Part shown: positions 18,500-29,055 of the stretch, in pieces
How positions within the stretch are numbered: the stretch's first letter is position 1
How the letters are laid out: every line of letters starts with the position of its first letter
Assembly (NCBI GenBank): GCA_027023405.1
Contig: JALVVN010000038.1
Span: 83,333-147,332, forward strand
DNA: 64,000 bases
DNA from: Campylobacterales bacterium
GTDB taxonomy: Bacteria > Campylobacterota > Campylobacteria > Campylobacterales > QNZT01
Direction of reading: 5' to 3'
The notes under the pieces: generated by a model
The model's input: only the letters and a program-made list of their open reading frames with translations
Database searches by the model: none
What the model was told of the DNA's origin: nothing
Made by a program: the position numbers and the translations under genes

Positions 18500-19462
18500 T
18501 TATCCTTTTTTAAAAAATTTTTGAATTTTGGCTTGAAGTTTCAGCCAGTCACTGTGAAGCATCAAGGGAAAACCGCTATACACTTTTCCCCCTTCGATAC
18601 TCTTTGTCACACCGCCACGCGCTGCAACAGTTGCAAAGTCACCGATACTCAAATGACCGGCAGTTGCGCTCTGCCCACCCATTACGACATTTCTTCCCAA
18701 TCGAGTGGAGCCAGATATTCCACTCTGCGCAACGAGAATTGAGCCTGCTCCAATGTCGCAATTGTGTCCGATTTGGACCAAGTTGTCAATCTTGGTTCCA
18801 CTTTGTATACGCGTCGTACCGAATACAGCACGATCGATTGAGCTATTAGAACCGATCTCGACATCGTCTTCAAGTATAACGCATCCGTTATGGATGATTT
18901 TGATATGCTCTCCTGTTTTGGTGTGGGCATACCCAAAGCCGTCACTGCCGATAACAGAATTGGCGTGAATGATGCAGAACTTACCTACGATCGTATCGTT
19001 GTAGAGGGTGACATTGGGATAGATGATGGTATTGTCACCTATATGCACATTCTCTCCAATAAAGGCTCCATCGAAAATATGGACATTCTCACCGATAATT
19101 GCTCCGTTTCCAATATGTACCCTCTCTCCAATCTGCGCTGTAAGCGCGATGATCGTCTTTTCACGGGGACGAATGAGCGGTTTGGCAAAGAGGTGTGTCG
19201 CTTCAGCCATCTTAAGATAGGGCTCTTCACTCACAAGTGCCCCAACCCCTTCCGGTAAGAGTGACAGTTGATCTGGGCGTATCAAGACGGCACCCGCCTT
19301 GGTCTCTTTGAGTTGGGAGAGATATTTGGAGTTTTCTAAAAAGGAGATCTCCTGAGCTGTTGCCTCTTGGAGGGTATTGATCCCGACCACCTCAAAAGGC
19401 TCTCCGACATAATCGACCTCTAGCTTTTTAGCAAGTGTATCAATTGCGATAGTTTGACTCAT
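18500..19462 (-). CDS. lpxD: UDP-3-O-acylglucosamine N-acyltransferase
   Basis: Left-handed beta-helix hexapeptide repeats; VIGSDGFGYAHTKTGEHIKIIHNGCVILEDDVEIGSNSSIDRAVFG. Confidence 0.95.
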   Translation of the reverse strand: MSQTIAIDTLAKKLEVDYVGEPFEVVGINTLQEATAQEISFLENSKYLSQLKETKAGAVLIRPDQLSLLPEGVGALVSEEPYLKMAEATHLFAKPLIRPREKTIIALTAQIGERVHIGNGAIIGENVHIFDGAFIGENVHIGDNTIIYPNVTLYNDTIVGKFCIIHANSVIGSDGFGYAHTKTGEHIKIIHNGCVILEDDVEIGSNSSIDRAVFGTTRIQSGTKIDNLVQIGHNCDIGAGSILVAQSGISGSTRLGRNVVMGGQSATAGHLSIGDFATVAARGGVTKSIEGGKVYSGFPLMLHSDWLKLQAKIQKFFKKG

Positions 19463-19935
19463 GCCTTCTCCATTGAGACGGAACCACCCCGTACAATCTC
19501 AGTTGGATGAAACTTTTTGATGATCTTGATAAAATTTTCGATGCGATTGGCATCATCCACCGCCATCAAGATGAGTGAATCCTCTGTGGCATTGGCAACA
19601 ATGCCGTTATATCCGCCCAATATCGCATCCAAACCGCTAAGATTTGCTGAGAGCGGGATCTTGACCAATACCATCTCCTTCTCTACGACATCTTGATTTT
19701 CGATCACTTTGTAGGTCGGAATGAGCTTGTGAAGCTGTTTGACAATCTGCTCAAAAACCCGTTTATTCCCCTCTGTAACGATAGTAAAGCGGGAGTAGTC
19801 GGTATCGGGAATCGGCGCGACGGTGAGAGAGATGATGTTATACCCGCGACCGGCAAAGAGTCCGGAGATGCGAGAGAGTACACCATGCTCATTTTGAACG
19901 ATGACCGAAAGCACTTTTCTGACCTCTTGACTCAT
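19459..19935 (-). CDS. ilvN: Acetolactate synthase small subunit
   Basis: ACT domain: VIVQNEHGVLSRISGLFAGRGYNIISLTVAPIPDTDYSRFTIV. Confidence 0.95.
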   Translation of the reverse strand: MSQEVRKVLSVIVQNEHGVLSRISGLFAGRGYNIISLTVAPIPDTDYSRFTIVTEGNKRVFEQIVKQLHKLIPTYKVIENQDVVEKEMVLVKIPLSANLSGLDAILGGYNGIVANATEDSLILMAVDDANRIENFIKIIKKFHPTEIVRGGSVSMEKA

Positions 19936-21632
19936 CTCTGCTCCTTGTACTCTAATAGCATATTATACAGCGATCCGCCACTTGGTACCATCGGTAAGAC
20001 ATTTTCAAGTCGTGAGACTTTGACATCGATCATTGCCACCCTCTTTTGTGCGATTGCGTCGTTGAGAGCCTCTTCAAATGCCTCCTTTGTCTCGACTCGA
20101 TATCCGATAGCACCGAAACTCTCACAGAGTTTGACAAAATCGGGTTGCATACTCAAATCGGTTTCTGAATAGCGTTTGTCATAGAAAAAGGTTTGCCATT
20201 GGCGCACCATTCCCAGATAGTTGTTGTTGAGAATAATATTGATGACGGGGATCTGCTCTTCGACAGCGGTCATCAACTCTTGAATATTCATCAGAATTGA
20301 GCCGTCTCCGGTAAAGTTAATGACCACTTTATCAGGATTTGCTACCTTTGCACCTAATGCAGCCGGAAATCCAAATCCCATCGTACCCAATCCCCCGCTG
20401 GTGATGAGTTGTCGCGCTCTATCAAAAGGATAAAACTGTGCCGTCCACATCTGATGCTGTCCGACATCGGTGGAGATAATCGCTTCATCTCCTACCATCT
20501 CCCCTACTTTCTCAATCACCCACTGGGGTTTGATCACCTCTTGGCTATCTTCGTAGGAGAGTGGATGTACCTCATTATATCGTTGGAGTAGATCGCGCCA
20601 CGATTGGTAGCGCCCACTGTCAAAATTTTCATCAATAAGATGGTTCATTTGCTCCAAGACATACTTGAGATCGCCGACAATTGGATAGTCAATATCGATA
20701 ATTTTTCCAATGCTACTGGGATCGATATCGACATGGATTACTTTGGCGTGTTTGGCAAACTCGGCCACCCTTCCCGTAACACGATCATCGAAGCGGCTTC
20801 CAAGTGCGATAATCAAATCCGCCTCACTCATCGCCATATTGGATGCATAGTTGCCGTGCATTCCCACCATTCCTAAAAGATAGGGATTATCCGCACCGCA
20901 TACACCACGCGCCATGAGTGTTTCGACTGCCGGGATAGCACTCTTTTGTATAAATTCGCGCAACGCTTCACTTGCATTGGAAAGGACGATTCCGCCACCA
21001 AGATACAAGAGCGGTTTTTTAGCGCTTTTGATTGCCTCGATTGCCTTTTTGATCTGTTTGGCACTCCCTTTGTAGGTCGGTTTATAGGTTTCTAGCTTCA
21101 CCTCTTTGGGGTAGAAAAACTCACCCATCTGTGCCGTGATATCCTTAGGAATATCGATATGAACGGGTCCCGGACGACCGCTCTTTGCCAGATAAAACGC
21201 CTCTTTAATGGTAGGGGCTAGATCGTTGATATCCTTGACGAGATAGTTGTGTTTGGTGCAGGGACGACTGATGCCTACTGCATCGATCTCTTGAAAAGCA
21301 TCGGTACCGATGACACTGAGCGGTACTTGACCGGAAATGACGACAAGCGGGATTGAATCGGTGTAGGCAGTCGCCAAACCTGTTACGGCATTGGTAAAAC
21401 CGGGACCGCTTGTCACAATGGTGACCCCCACTTCACCACTAGAGCGAGCATAGCCGTCTGCGGCATGTACTGCAGCTTGTTCGTGTCTTGTGAGTATGTG
21501 GCGAAAATGATCTTTTTGTTTGTAGATCTCATCATAGACATTCATAATCGCACCGCCGGGGTAGCCAAAGGCGATCTTTACCCCCTCCTCTTTTAGCGAT
21601 TCTAATACAATCTGTGAACCGTTTAGTTCCAT
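19932..21632 (-). CDS. ilvB: Acetolactate synthase large subunit
   Basis: GYPGGAIMNVYDEIY, RHEQAAVHAADGYAR, VTSGPGFTNAVTG, GDGSILMNIQELMTA...NNNYLGMVRQWQ. Confidence 0.96.
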   Translation of the reverse strand: MELNGSQIVLESLKEEGVKIAFGYPGGAIMNVYDEIYKQKDHFRHILTRHEQAAVHAADGYARSSGEVGVTIVTSGPGFTNAVTGLATAYTDSIPLVVISGQVPLSVIGTDAFQEIDAVGISRPCTKHNYLVKDINDLAPTIKEAFYLAKSGRPGPVHIDIPKDITAQMGEFFYPKEVKLETYKPTYKGSAKQIKKAIEAIKSAKKPLLYLGGGIVLSNASEALREFIQKSAIPAVETLMARGVCGADNPYLLGMVGMHGNYASNMAMSEADLIIALGSRFDDRVTGRVAEFAKHAKVIHVDIDPSSIGKIIDIDYPIVGDLKYVLEQMNHLIDENFDSGRYQSWRDLLQRYNEVHPLSYEDSQEVIKPQWVIEKVGEMVGDEAIISTDVGQHQMWTAQFYPFDRARQLITSGGLGTMGFGFPAALGAKVANPDKVVINFTGDGSILMNIQELMTAVEEQIPVINIILNNNYLGMVRQWQTFFYDKRYSETDLSMQPDFVKLCESFGAIGYRVETKEAFEEALNDAIAQKRVAMIDVKVSRLENVLPMVPSGGSLYNMLLEYKEQR

Positions 21633-21717
21633 CAACTTTTCCTTTGTATTTGAAGCAGTCATTATAGCTAATTTAGTTGAAGGGCACCTCTAAAGTCATT
21701 GATCAAAAGATCTTGTT

Positions 21718-22152
21718 TTACTGCCCCTCTACACGATTGAAAAGTTTTTTGACACTCTTTTGATTGCTACAACATCCTTGCTTTTTGAGTGCTTCTATCA
21801 ACTCATCGATATCGGTGATGGTATGAATCTGTACCATCTTGAGAATATAGAGATCGTTGATGGGGACTTTGTATCGTTTTTTCATAAATTGGATAAAACT
21901 CTTTTTAAAACCCTCTTTGCCTTTGGAGGTGAGAAGATCTTCGAGGTAGTAACTAGAGAGGAGGATGTTGAGTCCATCCTCTAGGGCATAAGTTTTGGCT
22001 TGAAGCCCATTCCCCTCCAAATGGAGAGAGACGCTGACCTTTTTCATGAAGCGGCTCTCTTTCGAAAAAAGTTCCGCTTCAAAATCGAGCATATCTACAC
22101 TATCTGCATAGAGACTCAAGAGCAGTAGTGAGAGTGCTAGGAGAATTTTCAT
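21718..22152 (-). CDS. Hypothetical exported protein
   Basis: N-terminal signal peptide MKILLALSLLLLSLYADS; overlaps the htpG stop region by 4 nt. Confidence 0.7.
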   Translation of the reverse strand: MKILLALSLLLLSLYADSVDMLDFEAELFSKESRFMKKVSVSLHLEGNGLQAKTYALEDGLNILLSSYYLEDLLTSKGKEGFKKSFIQFMKKRYKVPINDLYILKMVQIHTITDIDELIEALKKQGCCSNQKSVKKLFNRVEGQ

Positions 22153-23984
22153 TGACCCAGACTCTGCTCCATGAGTTTGGTGACTTTTTGACTAAATTGG
22201 GCGATATCGTTGATCTTCATTCCCTCATTGAGTTTAGCAAGATCGAGAATGACCGGTGCAATATCGATCAATTTATTGTACGCCTTCTCTTTATTGATAG
22301 ATGCAAAGATTGTGTGATATGAATTGATCTCTAAAATCGGTTTAACTTGTGGGAGATCGCTTTGTCCCATCTGTTTGAGCATCTGTTGCATCATGAGATC
22401 GGGATCATCTTTGTCATAGACCAAACAGCTAGGAGATTGTTTAAGACGAGTGGTGACTTTGACATCCTTGACTTCATCTTTAAGTAGCTCTTTGAGTTTG
22501 AGAAGTAGTTCTGAAAACTCCTCCTCTTTTTTCTTGAGACTCTCTTCATCCTCCTCGAGTTCAGCTTGATTGACCGGTGTCAATTTGAGATCTTGATAGG
22601 TTCCGATCTGAGGTACAACGATGGTATCGACTTCATCATCCATGAGTAGCACCTCAATATCTCGCTCTTTAAAACTCTCTAATAGCGGTGAATTTTTCAG
22701 CGTATCGGCATCCTCACCGACGATATAATAGACCTCTTTTTGATCCTCTTTCATACGATCTTTATAGGTTTGTAGATCGATGGGTTCATCACTTTTTGTG
22801 CTTTTGAACATCAAGAGATCCAGTAGAAGATCACGATTTTCGAACTCACTCATAATTCCCTCTTTGAGTACCTTTCCAAAAGTTTGGTAAAAGGTTTGAT
22901 ACTTTTGGGGATTATTGGTCTTGAGCTTTTTGAGTTCACTCAAAATCTTTTTCACAGAAGCCTTTTTAACTTTGGTGAGAACAATATTCTCTTGTAGGAT
23001 CTCTCTGGAGACATTGAGCGGAAGATCTTCGACATCGATGATACCGCGTACAAAGCGCAGATAGGTAGGTAGTAGCTCTTTGTCATCATCGGTAATAAAG
23101 ACCCGTTTCACATAGAGTTTCACTCCCGACTGATAATCGACGCGATAGAGATCAAACGGGGCGGTTTTGGGAATATAAAAGAGTGTGGTATATTCGAGTG
23201 TACCCTCCGCTTTGGTGTGAATATAGAGTAGTGGATCATCATTGTCGTGAGAGATACTTTTATAAAACTCATTGTATGCCTCTTCGTCGAGTTCACTTTT
23301 GGGAAGACGCCAAAGAGCTGAGGCTTTGTTGATTTGCTCCTCTTGCTTCTTACCCTCCTCCTCACTCTCTAAAAAGATGGGAAAGGGGATATGGTTTGAG
23401 TACTTCTCAACAATCGATTTGAGACGATAGGGCTCTAAAAACTCCTCTTCGCCCTCTTTGAGATGGAGGATGATTGTTGTTCCCTGTTCGGTTTTCTCAA
23501 TCTCCTCTATCTCAAAGGAGTCATCGCCACTACTGATCCATCGGTAACCTTGATCTTCGCCAGCCTTTCTACTCTCAACCTCAATTTTGTCTGCAACCAT
23601 AAATGCAGAGTAAAAACCGACACCAAACTGTCCTATGAGTTCATTGCTGTTTTTCTCATCTTTACTAAGGGCTTCGATAAAGGATTTCGTACCACTTTTG
23701 GCGATGGTTCCTAGGTTTTGTACTAAATCCTCTCGATTCATACCGATACCGTTATCTGAGACGATAAGCACCTTTTTCTCTTTATCGACGGAGAGCGTAA
23801 TCTTTGGATCAAAAGCTAAATTTTTAAATTTTTCATCAGTAAGTGTTAAATACTTTAATTTATCTAAAGCATCTGATGCGTTTGAGATAAGCTCCCTTAA
23901 AAAGATCTCTTTGTTGGAGTATAGAGAGTGAATCATCAAGTGCAAGAGCTGACTCACCTCTGTTTGAAATGTATAAGTTGACAT
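22149..23984 (-). CDS. htpG: Chaperone HtpG (Hsp90)
   Basis: [45 protein letters not shown]-like N-terminus, [40 protein letters not shown]. Confidence 0.97.
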   Translation of the reverse strand: [611 protein letters not shown]

Positions 23985-24033
23985 GACTCGCTCCTTATTG
24001 ATTGATATTTTGCGCAATTTTAACACAAAAAGA

Positions 24034-24732
24034 TTAATGTTTCTTTAATAGTTGAAGCTCTTCGACTAAAGTTTCTTGCATTTTCTTGCGCAACTTCTCA
24101 AACCATTTGGGATCATTTTTGGGATCAACGCTCTCCAAATAGATAACGGTAACAAGACCGCTTTTTGCGACGAAGTTTTGTGAATCCAAAATAGCACGGG
24201 TATTGACGATCACCACCGGTTGTACCTTGAGGTGGAGCTTCTCTGCAATTATCTTTGCACCGCTTTTAAATTTTAGAAGTTTTTCACCTCTACTTCGTGT
24301 TCCCTCTGGGAAGATACCGATGATGCGTCCTTCATTGAGGCGTTTTTTAGCACCTTTGAAAAGGGTTACAAGAGATTTTCGATCCTCTCTATCAACGATA
24401 ATCATATCGGGTAGGGTAAGGATTTGCCCGAAAAAAGGAATATCGGCGATCTCTTTTTTTGCAACCCAGGCGATATCTTTGGGATAGTTTGCCTCCATCA
24501 CAACAATATCCAAAAGGCTTTGGTGGTTCATCAAAAGCATCTGTGCCTCCGGATCGGGTTTGCCTTTGATTGTGAGTTTATAGCCGATGAGCCATGCTTG
24601 AAGTTTCGCCCACGCTTTGCGAAATTTCCAGTGGTGTGTGTTAAAACACTTCATCAATCCGATGACAATTGTCACAGTGATGACAAACTGAATTAATATA
24701 AAGAATGCTTTAATTTTTTGTAAGATCATCAT
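24034..24732 (-). CDS. plsC: 1-acyl-sn-glycerol-3-phosphate acyltransferase
   Basis: NHQSLLDIV (HX4D-like), FPEGTRSRG motif. Confidence 0.93.
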   Translation of the reverse strand: MMILQKIKAFFILIQFVITVTIVIGLMKCFNTHHWKFRKAWAKLQAWLIGYKLTIKGKPDPEAQMLLMNHQSLLDIVVMEANYPKDIAWVAKKEIADIPFFGQILTLPDMIIVDREDRKSLVTLFKGAKKRLNEGRIIGIFPEGTRSRGEKLLKFKSGAKIIAEKLHLKVQPVVIVNTRAILDSQNFVAKSGLVTVIYLESVDPKNDPKWFEKLRKKMQETLVEELQLLKKH

Positions 24733-25942
24733 CTTTTATCCATCCGATTTTTCCTGAAGGGAGTATAATCTTTCGGTAGCCCTCTTTGTGTAGGAGAACT
24801 TTTGCTTCAAGTGGTTTTGCTGTTTTAAAAAAGACGGTCGAATTGTGTGTCGGCAAGATACGAATGTTTACCCCTTTGGGAATGGTAATATGGGGTGTAA
24901 AGATTTTTGTCACGACGGTATAACCCAAAATAAGTAGCGCTAGAATCAGAAAGAGGAAGTTTTTATAGCGCCAATAGAGTAGTGCAAAAAAGAGAGCCAG
25001 CAAGAGGAGTGCTATAACTTTGTAGAGAAAAAATTTGCTCTTTTTGGGGTTAAGTCCCAGTTGTGTGCTCAATGTCGCATCCTCCAAAATAATAGGGAAG
25101 GAGACTTTGTGGAAGCGATTGGTATGAAGATTGAAATATTTGAATTTAAAGATCTTTTGATAGCGCGGTACCACAGAGACATAATAGACTTTTTGATAAG
25201 TGAGATGCTCTTCAAAATCATCTAACGCTTCTCGTTGCACAGAGGTGAGGTGAAAATCTTCCAAGTTAGAGAGTGTAGCGTTGATTTCCATCAAAACAAG
25301 TATCGATTGGTTGTCATAGCGTTTCTCTTTGTGACTGAGAATCTGAAGATCGTTGGCTATCACATGACTAAAAAGAGGATTCTCTTTGAGTGCTATCAGT
25401 TTGATAGGCTTAGGTGCAATCTTCTCTTGGTAACGGTTTTCGTCATTGCCGGCAATAACCTTGATTGTTGGAAGTTTTGCCTGTCGATTGATCGCTTTGA
25501 AATAGATTTTAGTTTGATAGGTATGGTCATCAATCTGTTTCCATTGTGGATTGGGATTGATAATTTTAATCCCCTCCCCTCCCAAAAAGTGTGTTTGAAA
25601 TTTTTTGATGTGATTAGCAACGACGATTGCCTTCAGTCCAATGACAAAATGTTGATTGAGATAGAGGCGTTTGGGATAGGTTTCATATTGTAAAAAGAGT
25701 TGCCTTTGTGATGTGGTATGTTCGTTCTCATCTGCTTCCGATGAAGTATCATCTTCTTCAAAGACTTTTTGGGGTTGTATCACAGGCTCTTGTCGCTCTA
25801 TTTGCCTTGGCTCCTCTTGTACTCTGACATCTTCACTGGCACGGTTTTGGTGTGTGAGGGATTCAAATAGATCAGAGAAGAAGCCTCCATAGAGCTGAGA
25901 AGCCAAAAGGAGGATAAAGAGGGAAGTGAGGCGTAGTCTCAT
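24710..25942 (-). CDS. Conserved hypothetical membrane protein with C-terminal SH3-like domain
   Basis: Signal peptide, C-terminal TM helices, then GVNIRILPTHNSTVFFKTAKPLEAKVLLHKEGYRKIILPSGKIGWIKDDDL (SH3_3-like). Between plsC and purQ. Confidence 0.7.
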   Translation of the reverse strand: MRLRLTSLFILLLASQLYGGFFSDLFESLTHQNRASEDVRVQEEPRQIERQEPVIQPQKVFEEDDTSSEADENEHTTSQRQLFLQYETYPKRLYLNQHFVIGLKAIVVANHIKKFQTHFLGGEGIKIINPNPQWKQIDDHTYQTKIYFKAINRQAKLPTIKVIAGNDENRYQEKIAPKPIKLIALKENPLFSHVIANDLQILSHKEKRYDNQSILVLMEINATLSNLEDFHLTSVQREALDDFEEHLTYQKVYYVSVVPRYQKIFKFKYFNLHTNRFHKVSFPIILEDATLSTQLGLNPKKSKFFLYKVIALLLLALFFALLYWRYKNFLFLILALLILGYTVVTKIFTPHITIPKGVNIRILPTHNSTVFFKTAKPLEAKVLLHKEGYRKIILPSGKIGWIKDDDLTKN

Positions 25943-26613
25943 CCTCCTAAAAATCCCTCTAGCATTTTAATACCGTCACTACTGCCCAAAAGATCTTCCA
26001 TAGCTCTTTCAGGATGAGGCATCAACCCAAAAACATTATGGGTATTATTACAGATACCGGCAATGGCATCTACCGAACCGTTGGGGTTGTCAATTACACC
26101 GTCGGCATCACAATATTGCAGGAGGATTTGACGGTTTTGGTACATCTGTTCAAGAGTCTCGGGATCGACATAATAATTTCCTTCGGCATGTGCGATAGGA
26201 ATATTGAGGATCTCTCCCTTTTGGCACTGAGAGAGGAATCGATTGCTATTCTCGATCACTTTAAGATGGTGAAATTTCGAAATAAAGTGAAGATTTTGAT
26301 TATGCTTCATCGCGCCGGGAAGCAGATGTGATTCTAACAGTATCTGAAATCCGTTGCAGATACCAAGCACATAGCCACCCTTTGCAGCGTGTTCACTCAC
26401 AGCTTGGATAATCGGTGAAAATCTTGCGATTGCGCCACTTCTTAGGGCATCACCGTAAGAGAACCCGCCCGGCAGAATAACGAGATCATATTTTTGTGGG
26501 AGTTTGCTCTCTTTGTGCCAAATGAGATCAACCTTTGCATTAAGCTTTTCATAGGCATATTGGGTATCATACTCGCAGTTGGTTCCTGCAAATTGAATGA
26601 CAGCGACTCTCAT
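25939..26613 (-). CDS. purQ: Phosphoribosylformylglycinamidine synthase subunit PurQ
   Basis: Class I glutamine amidotransferase: LPGGFSYGDALRSGAIARFSPI, GICNGFQILLE, MPHPERAMED. Confidence 0.96.
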   Translation of the reverse strand: MRVAVIQFAGTNCEYDTQYAYEKLNAKVDLIWHKESKLPQKYDLVILPGGFSYGDALRSGAIARFSPIIQAVSEHAAKGGYVLGICNGFQILLESHLLPGAMKHNQNLHFISKFHHLKVIENSNRFLSQCQKGEILNIPIAHAEGNYYVDPETLEQMYQNRQILLQYCDADGVIDNPNGSVDAIAGICNNTHNVFGLMPHPERAMEDLLGSSDGIKMLEGFLGG

Positions 26614-26852
26614 TAGGCGATCTCTATCTCATAATCTTCGATCACCGTATTGGCAAGTAACTCTTCGCACATCTGCTTAACGCGCTCAAGTGCGACAGCT
26701 TTGTCACTCTCATCGAGATCTAAGACGATCTGTTTTCCGATACGCACTTGATTGACCTGGTCAAATTTTAGTGCTTTTAGTGCGTGATGCACAGCTTTGC
26801 CTTGTGGATCCAATACACCCTCTTTTAGATAGATATTGACAATTGCCTTCAC
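26613..26852 (-). CDS. purS: Phosphoribosylformylglycinamidine synthase subunit PurS
   Basis: [36 protein letters not shown]; adjacent to purQ and purC. Confidence 0.95.
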   Translation of the reverse strand: MKAIVNIYLKEGVLDPQGKAVHHALKALKFDQVNQVRIGKQIVLDLDESDKAVALERVKQMCEELLANTVIEDYEIEIA

Positions 26853-27574
26853 ACTCTCTCCTCATTGATTCGTTTTAATACCTCTTCATAGGCATCTTTT
26901 ACACTCCCGTCTTCCAGCCGAAAAATATCTTTATCCAACTTTTGGCGTGTATCCATATCCCAAAATCGACAACTATCGGGGCTGATCTCATCACTTAAGA
27001 GTATCTCACCGTTTGCATCAATACCAAATTCCACTTTAAAATCGATCAAATCAAGTTTCCGATTGGCAAAGAATGCTTTGAGTATTTTATTGATCTTTCG
27101 ACCCTTCTCTTTAAGTAAGTCGAGGGTCTCTTGATCTTTGACAAGGTTGAGGAGTAGGCAGTGCTCATCATTGAGGATAGGATCACCTAGATCGTCATTC
27201 TTGAGATAGAACTCTACAAGAACAAAGGGAAGCTCCGTACCGTCAGCGATACCGAGTCGTCTTGTCAATGAACCCGTAGCCACATTTCGCACGACCACTT
27301 CAATGGGGATAATTGAGACCTTTTTGACCAGTTGATGCGTAGAATCTAGCCTCTTGACAAGATGGGTTTTGATGCCGTTTGCTTCAAGCAGTTTGAAGAG
27401 TTGGGCACTAATGGCGGCATTAAGCGCACCTTTGCCCTCCTCTCGACTTCTCTTTTCTGCATTATTGGCAGTTAGGTCATCTTTAAATTCAGCGATGAGA
27501 AGGTTTTCATCTTCACATTTGTAGAGGCGCTTCCCCTTCCCTTCATATAAAAGTTCGCCCTTTTGCATCATCAT
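26849..27574 (-). CDS. purC: Phosphoribosylaminoimidazole-succinocarboxamide synthase
   Basis: [59 protein letters not shown]. Confidence 0.97.
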   Translation of the reverse strand: MMMQKGELLYEGKGKRLYKCEDENLLIAEFKDDLTANNAEKRSREEGKGALNAAISAQLFKLLEANGIKTHLVKRLDSTHQLVKKVSIIPIEVVVRNVATGSLTRRLGIADGTELPFVLVEFYLKNDDLGDPILNDEHCLLLNLVKDQETLDLLKEKGRKINKILKAFFANRKLDLIDFKVEFGIDANGEILLSDEISPDSCRFWDMDTRQKLDKDIFRLEDGSVKDAYEEVLKRINEERV

Positions 27575-27580
27575 CCTTTA

Positions 27581-28936
27581 CTATTTCTTGAGCAGTTGTA
27601 TCACTTTGAGGCTATCCAATGCCGTCTTGAGTTGAATATCGTTAAGTATATCATCTTTTGATATAAATTTCTTTTTACGCTCAGACTCTTTGAGTTTTTT
27701 GGTGCTGTTTTCATCTTTTTTTCCATCCACTTTGGCAAGCTCAACCTTAAGATGTTTTTTGAGATCAGCTTCTTTAATAGAGAAATCATCTTTCTCTTGC
27801 GGTACTTTCCCCGGAGCGATTTCAATATCGGGAGTCACACCTTTGGCTTGAATCGTTCGTCCGCTAGGTAGATAGTATCGTGCGATCGTGAGTCGTAATG
27901 CCTCTTCGTGACCGATTGGTAAAATAACCTGTACACTTCCTTTACCAAAACTCTTTTGACCGATAATGACGGCGCGTTTGTGATCTTGGAGTGCTCCACT
28001 GGTAATCTCACTCGCGCTCGCACTTCCCGCATTAATCAAGACTGCCATAGGAATATCTTTGTAGGTACCCTTTTCGTGTGCGTTGTAGACCTCATTTTCA
28101 CTCGCTACCCGACCCTTTTGAGAGACAATAACCCCTTTATCAACGAAAAGATCGACAAGACCTACCGCTTGATTGAGCAAACCTCCCGGATTGTTTCGTA
28201 GATCTAGGATGATTCCTTTTGCATGAGGATGCGATTTGAGCGCTTTTTTTACCCCATCAACAACCTTTTTGTCAAATGAGGTAATACGAATATAGAGTAC
28301 ATTACTATCTTCGATCGTTTTGACATATACAGAGTCGATTTTAATGATATCCCTAATGATTTTGATGGTGAGAGGTTTGGGCTCTTTTTTTCGTACGACT
28401 GTGAGTGTAATCGGCGTTTTAGGTTTGCCGCGCATTAAATTGACCGCTTCGTCGATCGTCATATTGAGCGTGGATTTATCATCGATCTTGAGGATGATAT
28501 CCCCTGCTTTAATGCCCGCCTTGTCTGCCGGTGTGCCGTCAATAGGTGAGATGACGGTTAATGCGCCGTCACGCATTCCGACAGTGATACCGAGTCCACC
28601 AAACTCACCGTTCGTCTGTATTTGCATATCTTTATATTTTTTGGCTGTCATAAAGGAGGAGTGTGCATCGAGATTGGACATTAATCCTTCGAGAGATTTA
28701 TTGACAATATCGGTAATATTCTCCTCATCGACATAATATTGCTCAATTGTCTGAATCACCTTCGTATATTTTGCCAAAGCGTCGAGTCTTGTCTGTGAAA
28801 GAGTGGAGCTAAACTTTGCTGGAGAGACCGTTTGCGAGGCGGTAGTCGATTTTGCCTTGAGTGAAGAGCTACTAAGCAGACCTGCACTTAAAGCGATAGA
28901 TAGAAAACCCATTGTCATATAGCGTTTTTGTTTCAT
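27581..28936 (-). CDS. ctpA: C-terminal processing peptidase (S41 family)
   Basis: PDZ domain FGGLGITVGMRDGALTVISPIDGTPADKAGIKAGDIILKID, LRNNPGGLLNQAVGLVDLF, GSASASEITSGALQDHKRAVIIGQKSFGKGSVQ. Confidence 0.95.
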   Translation of the reverse strand: MKQKRYMTMGFLSIALSAGLLSSSSLKAKSTTASQTVSPAKFSSTLSQTRLDALAKYTKVIQTIEQYYVDEENITDIVNKSLEGLMSNLDAHSSFMTAKKYKDMQIQTNGEFGGLGITVGMRDGALTVISPIDGTPADKAGIKAGDIILKIDDKSTLNMTIDEAVNLMRGKPKTPITLTVVRKKEPKPLTIKIIRDIIKIDSVYVKTIEDSNVLYIRITSFDKKVVDGVKKALKSHPHAKGIILDLRNNPGGLLNQAVGLVDLFVDKGVIVSQKGRVASENEVYNAHEKGTYKDIPMAVLINAGSASASEITSGALQDHKRAVIIGQKSFGKGSVQVILPIGHEEALRLTIARYYLPSGRTIQAKGVTPDIEIAPGKVPQEKDDFSIKEADLKKHLKVELAKVDGKKDENSTKKLKESERKKKFISKDDILNDIQLKTALDSLKVIQLLKK

Positions 28937-29055
28937 TTTTTTCTGACCTTTGTGTTGTAAATTTCTTTTTATTGTAGTCAAAATTTCTCCCATTGTGTTA
29001 ATTTTGATTTAAAAAGTTATAAAAAACTTTTTTTAGTGCAAAAAGTAAACATTTT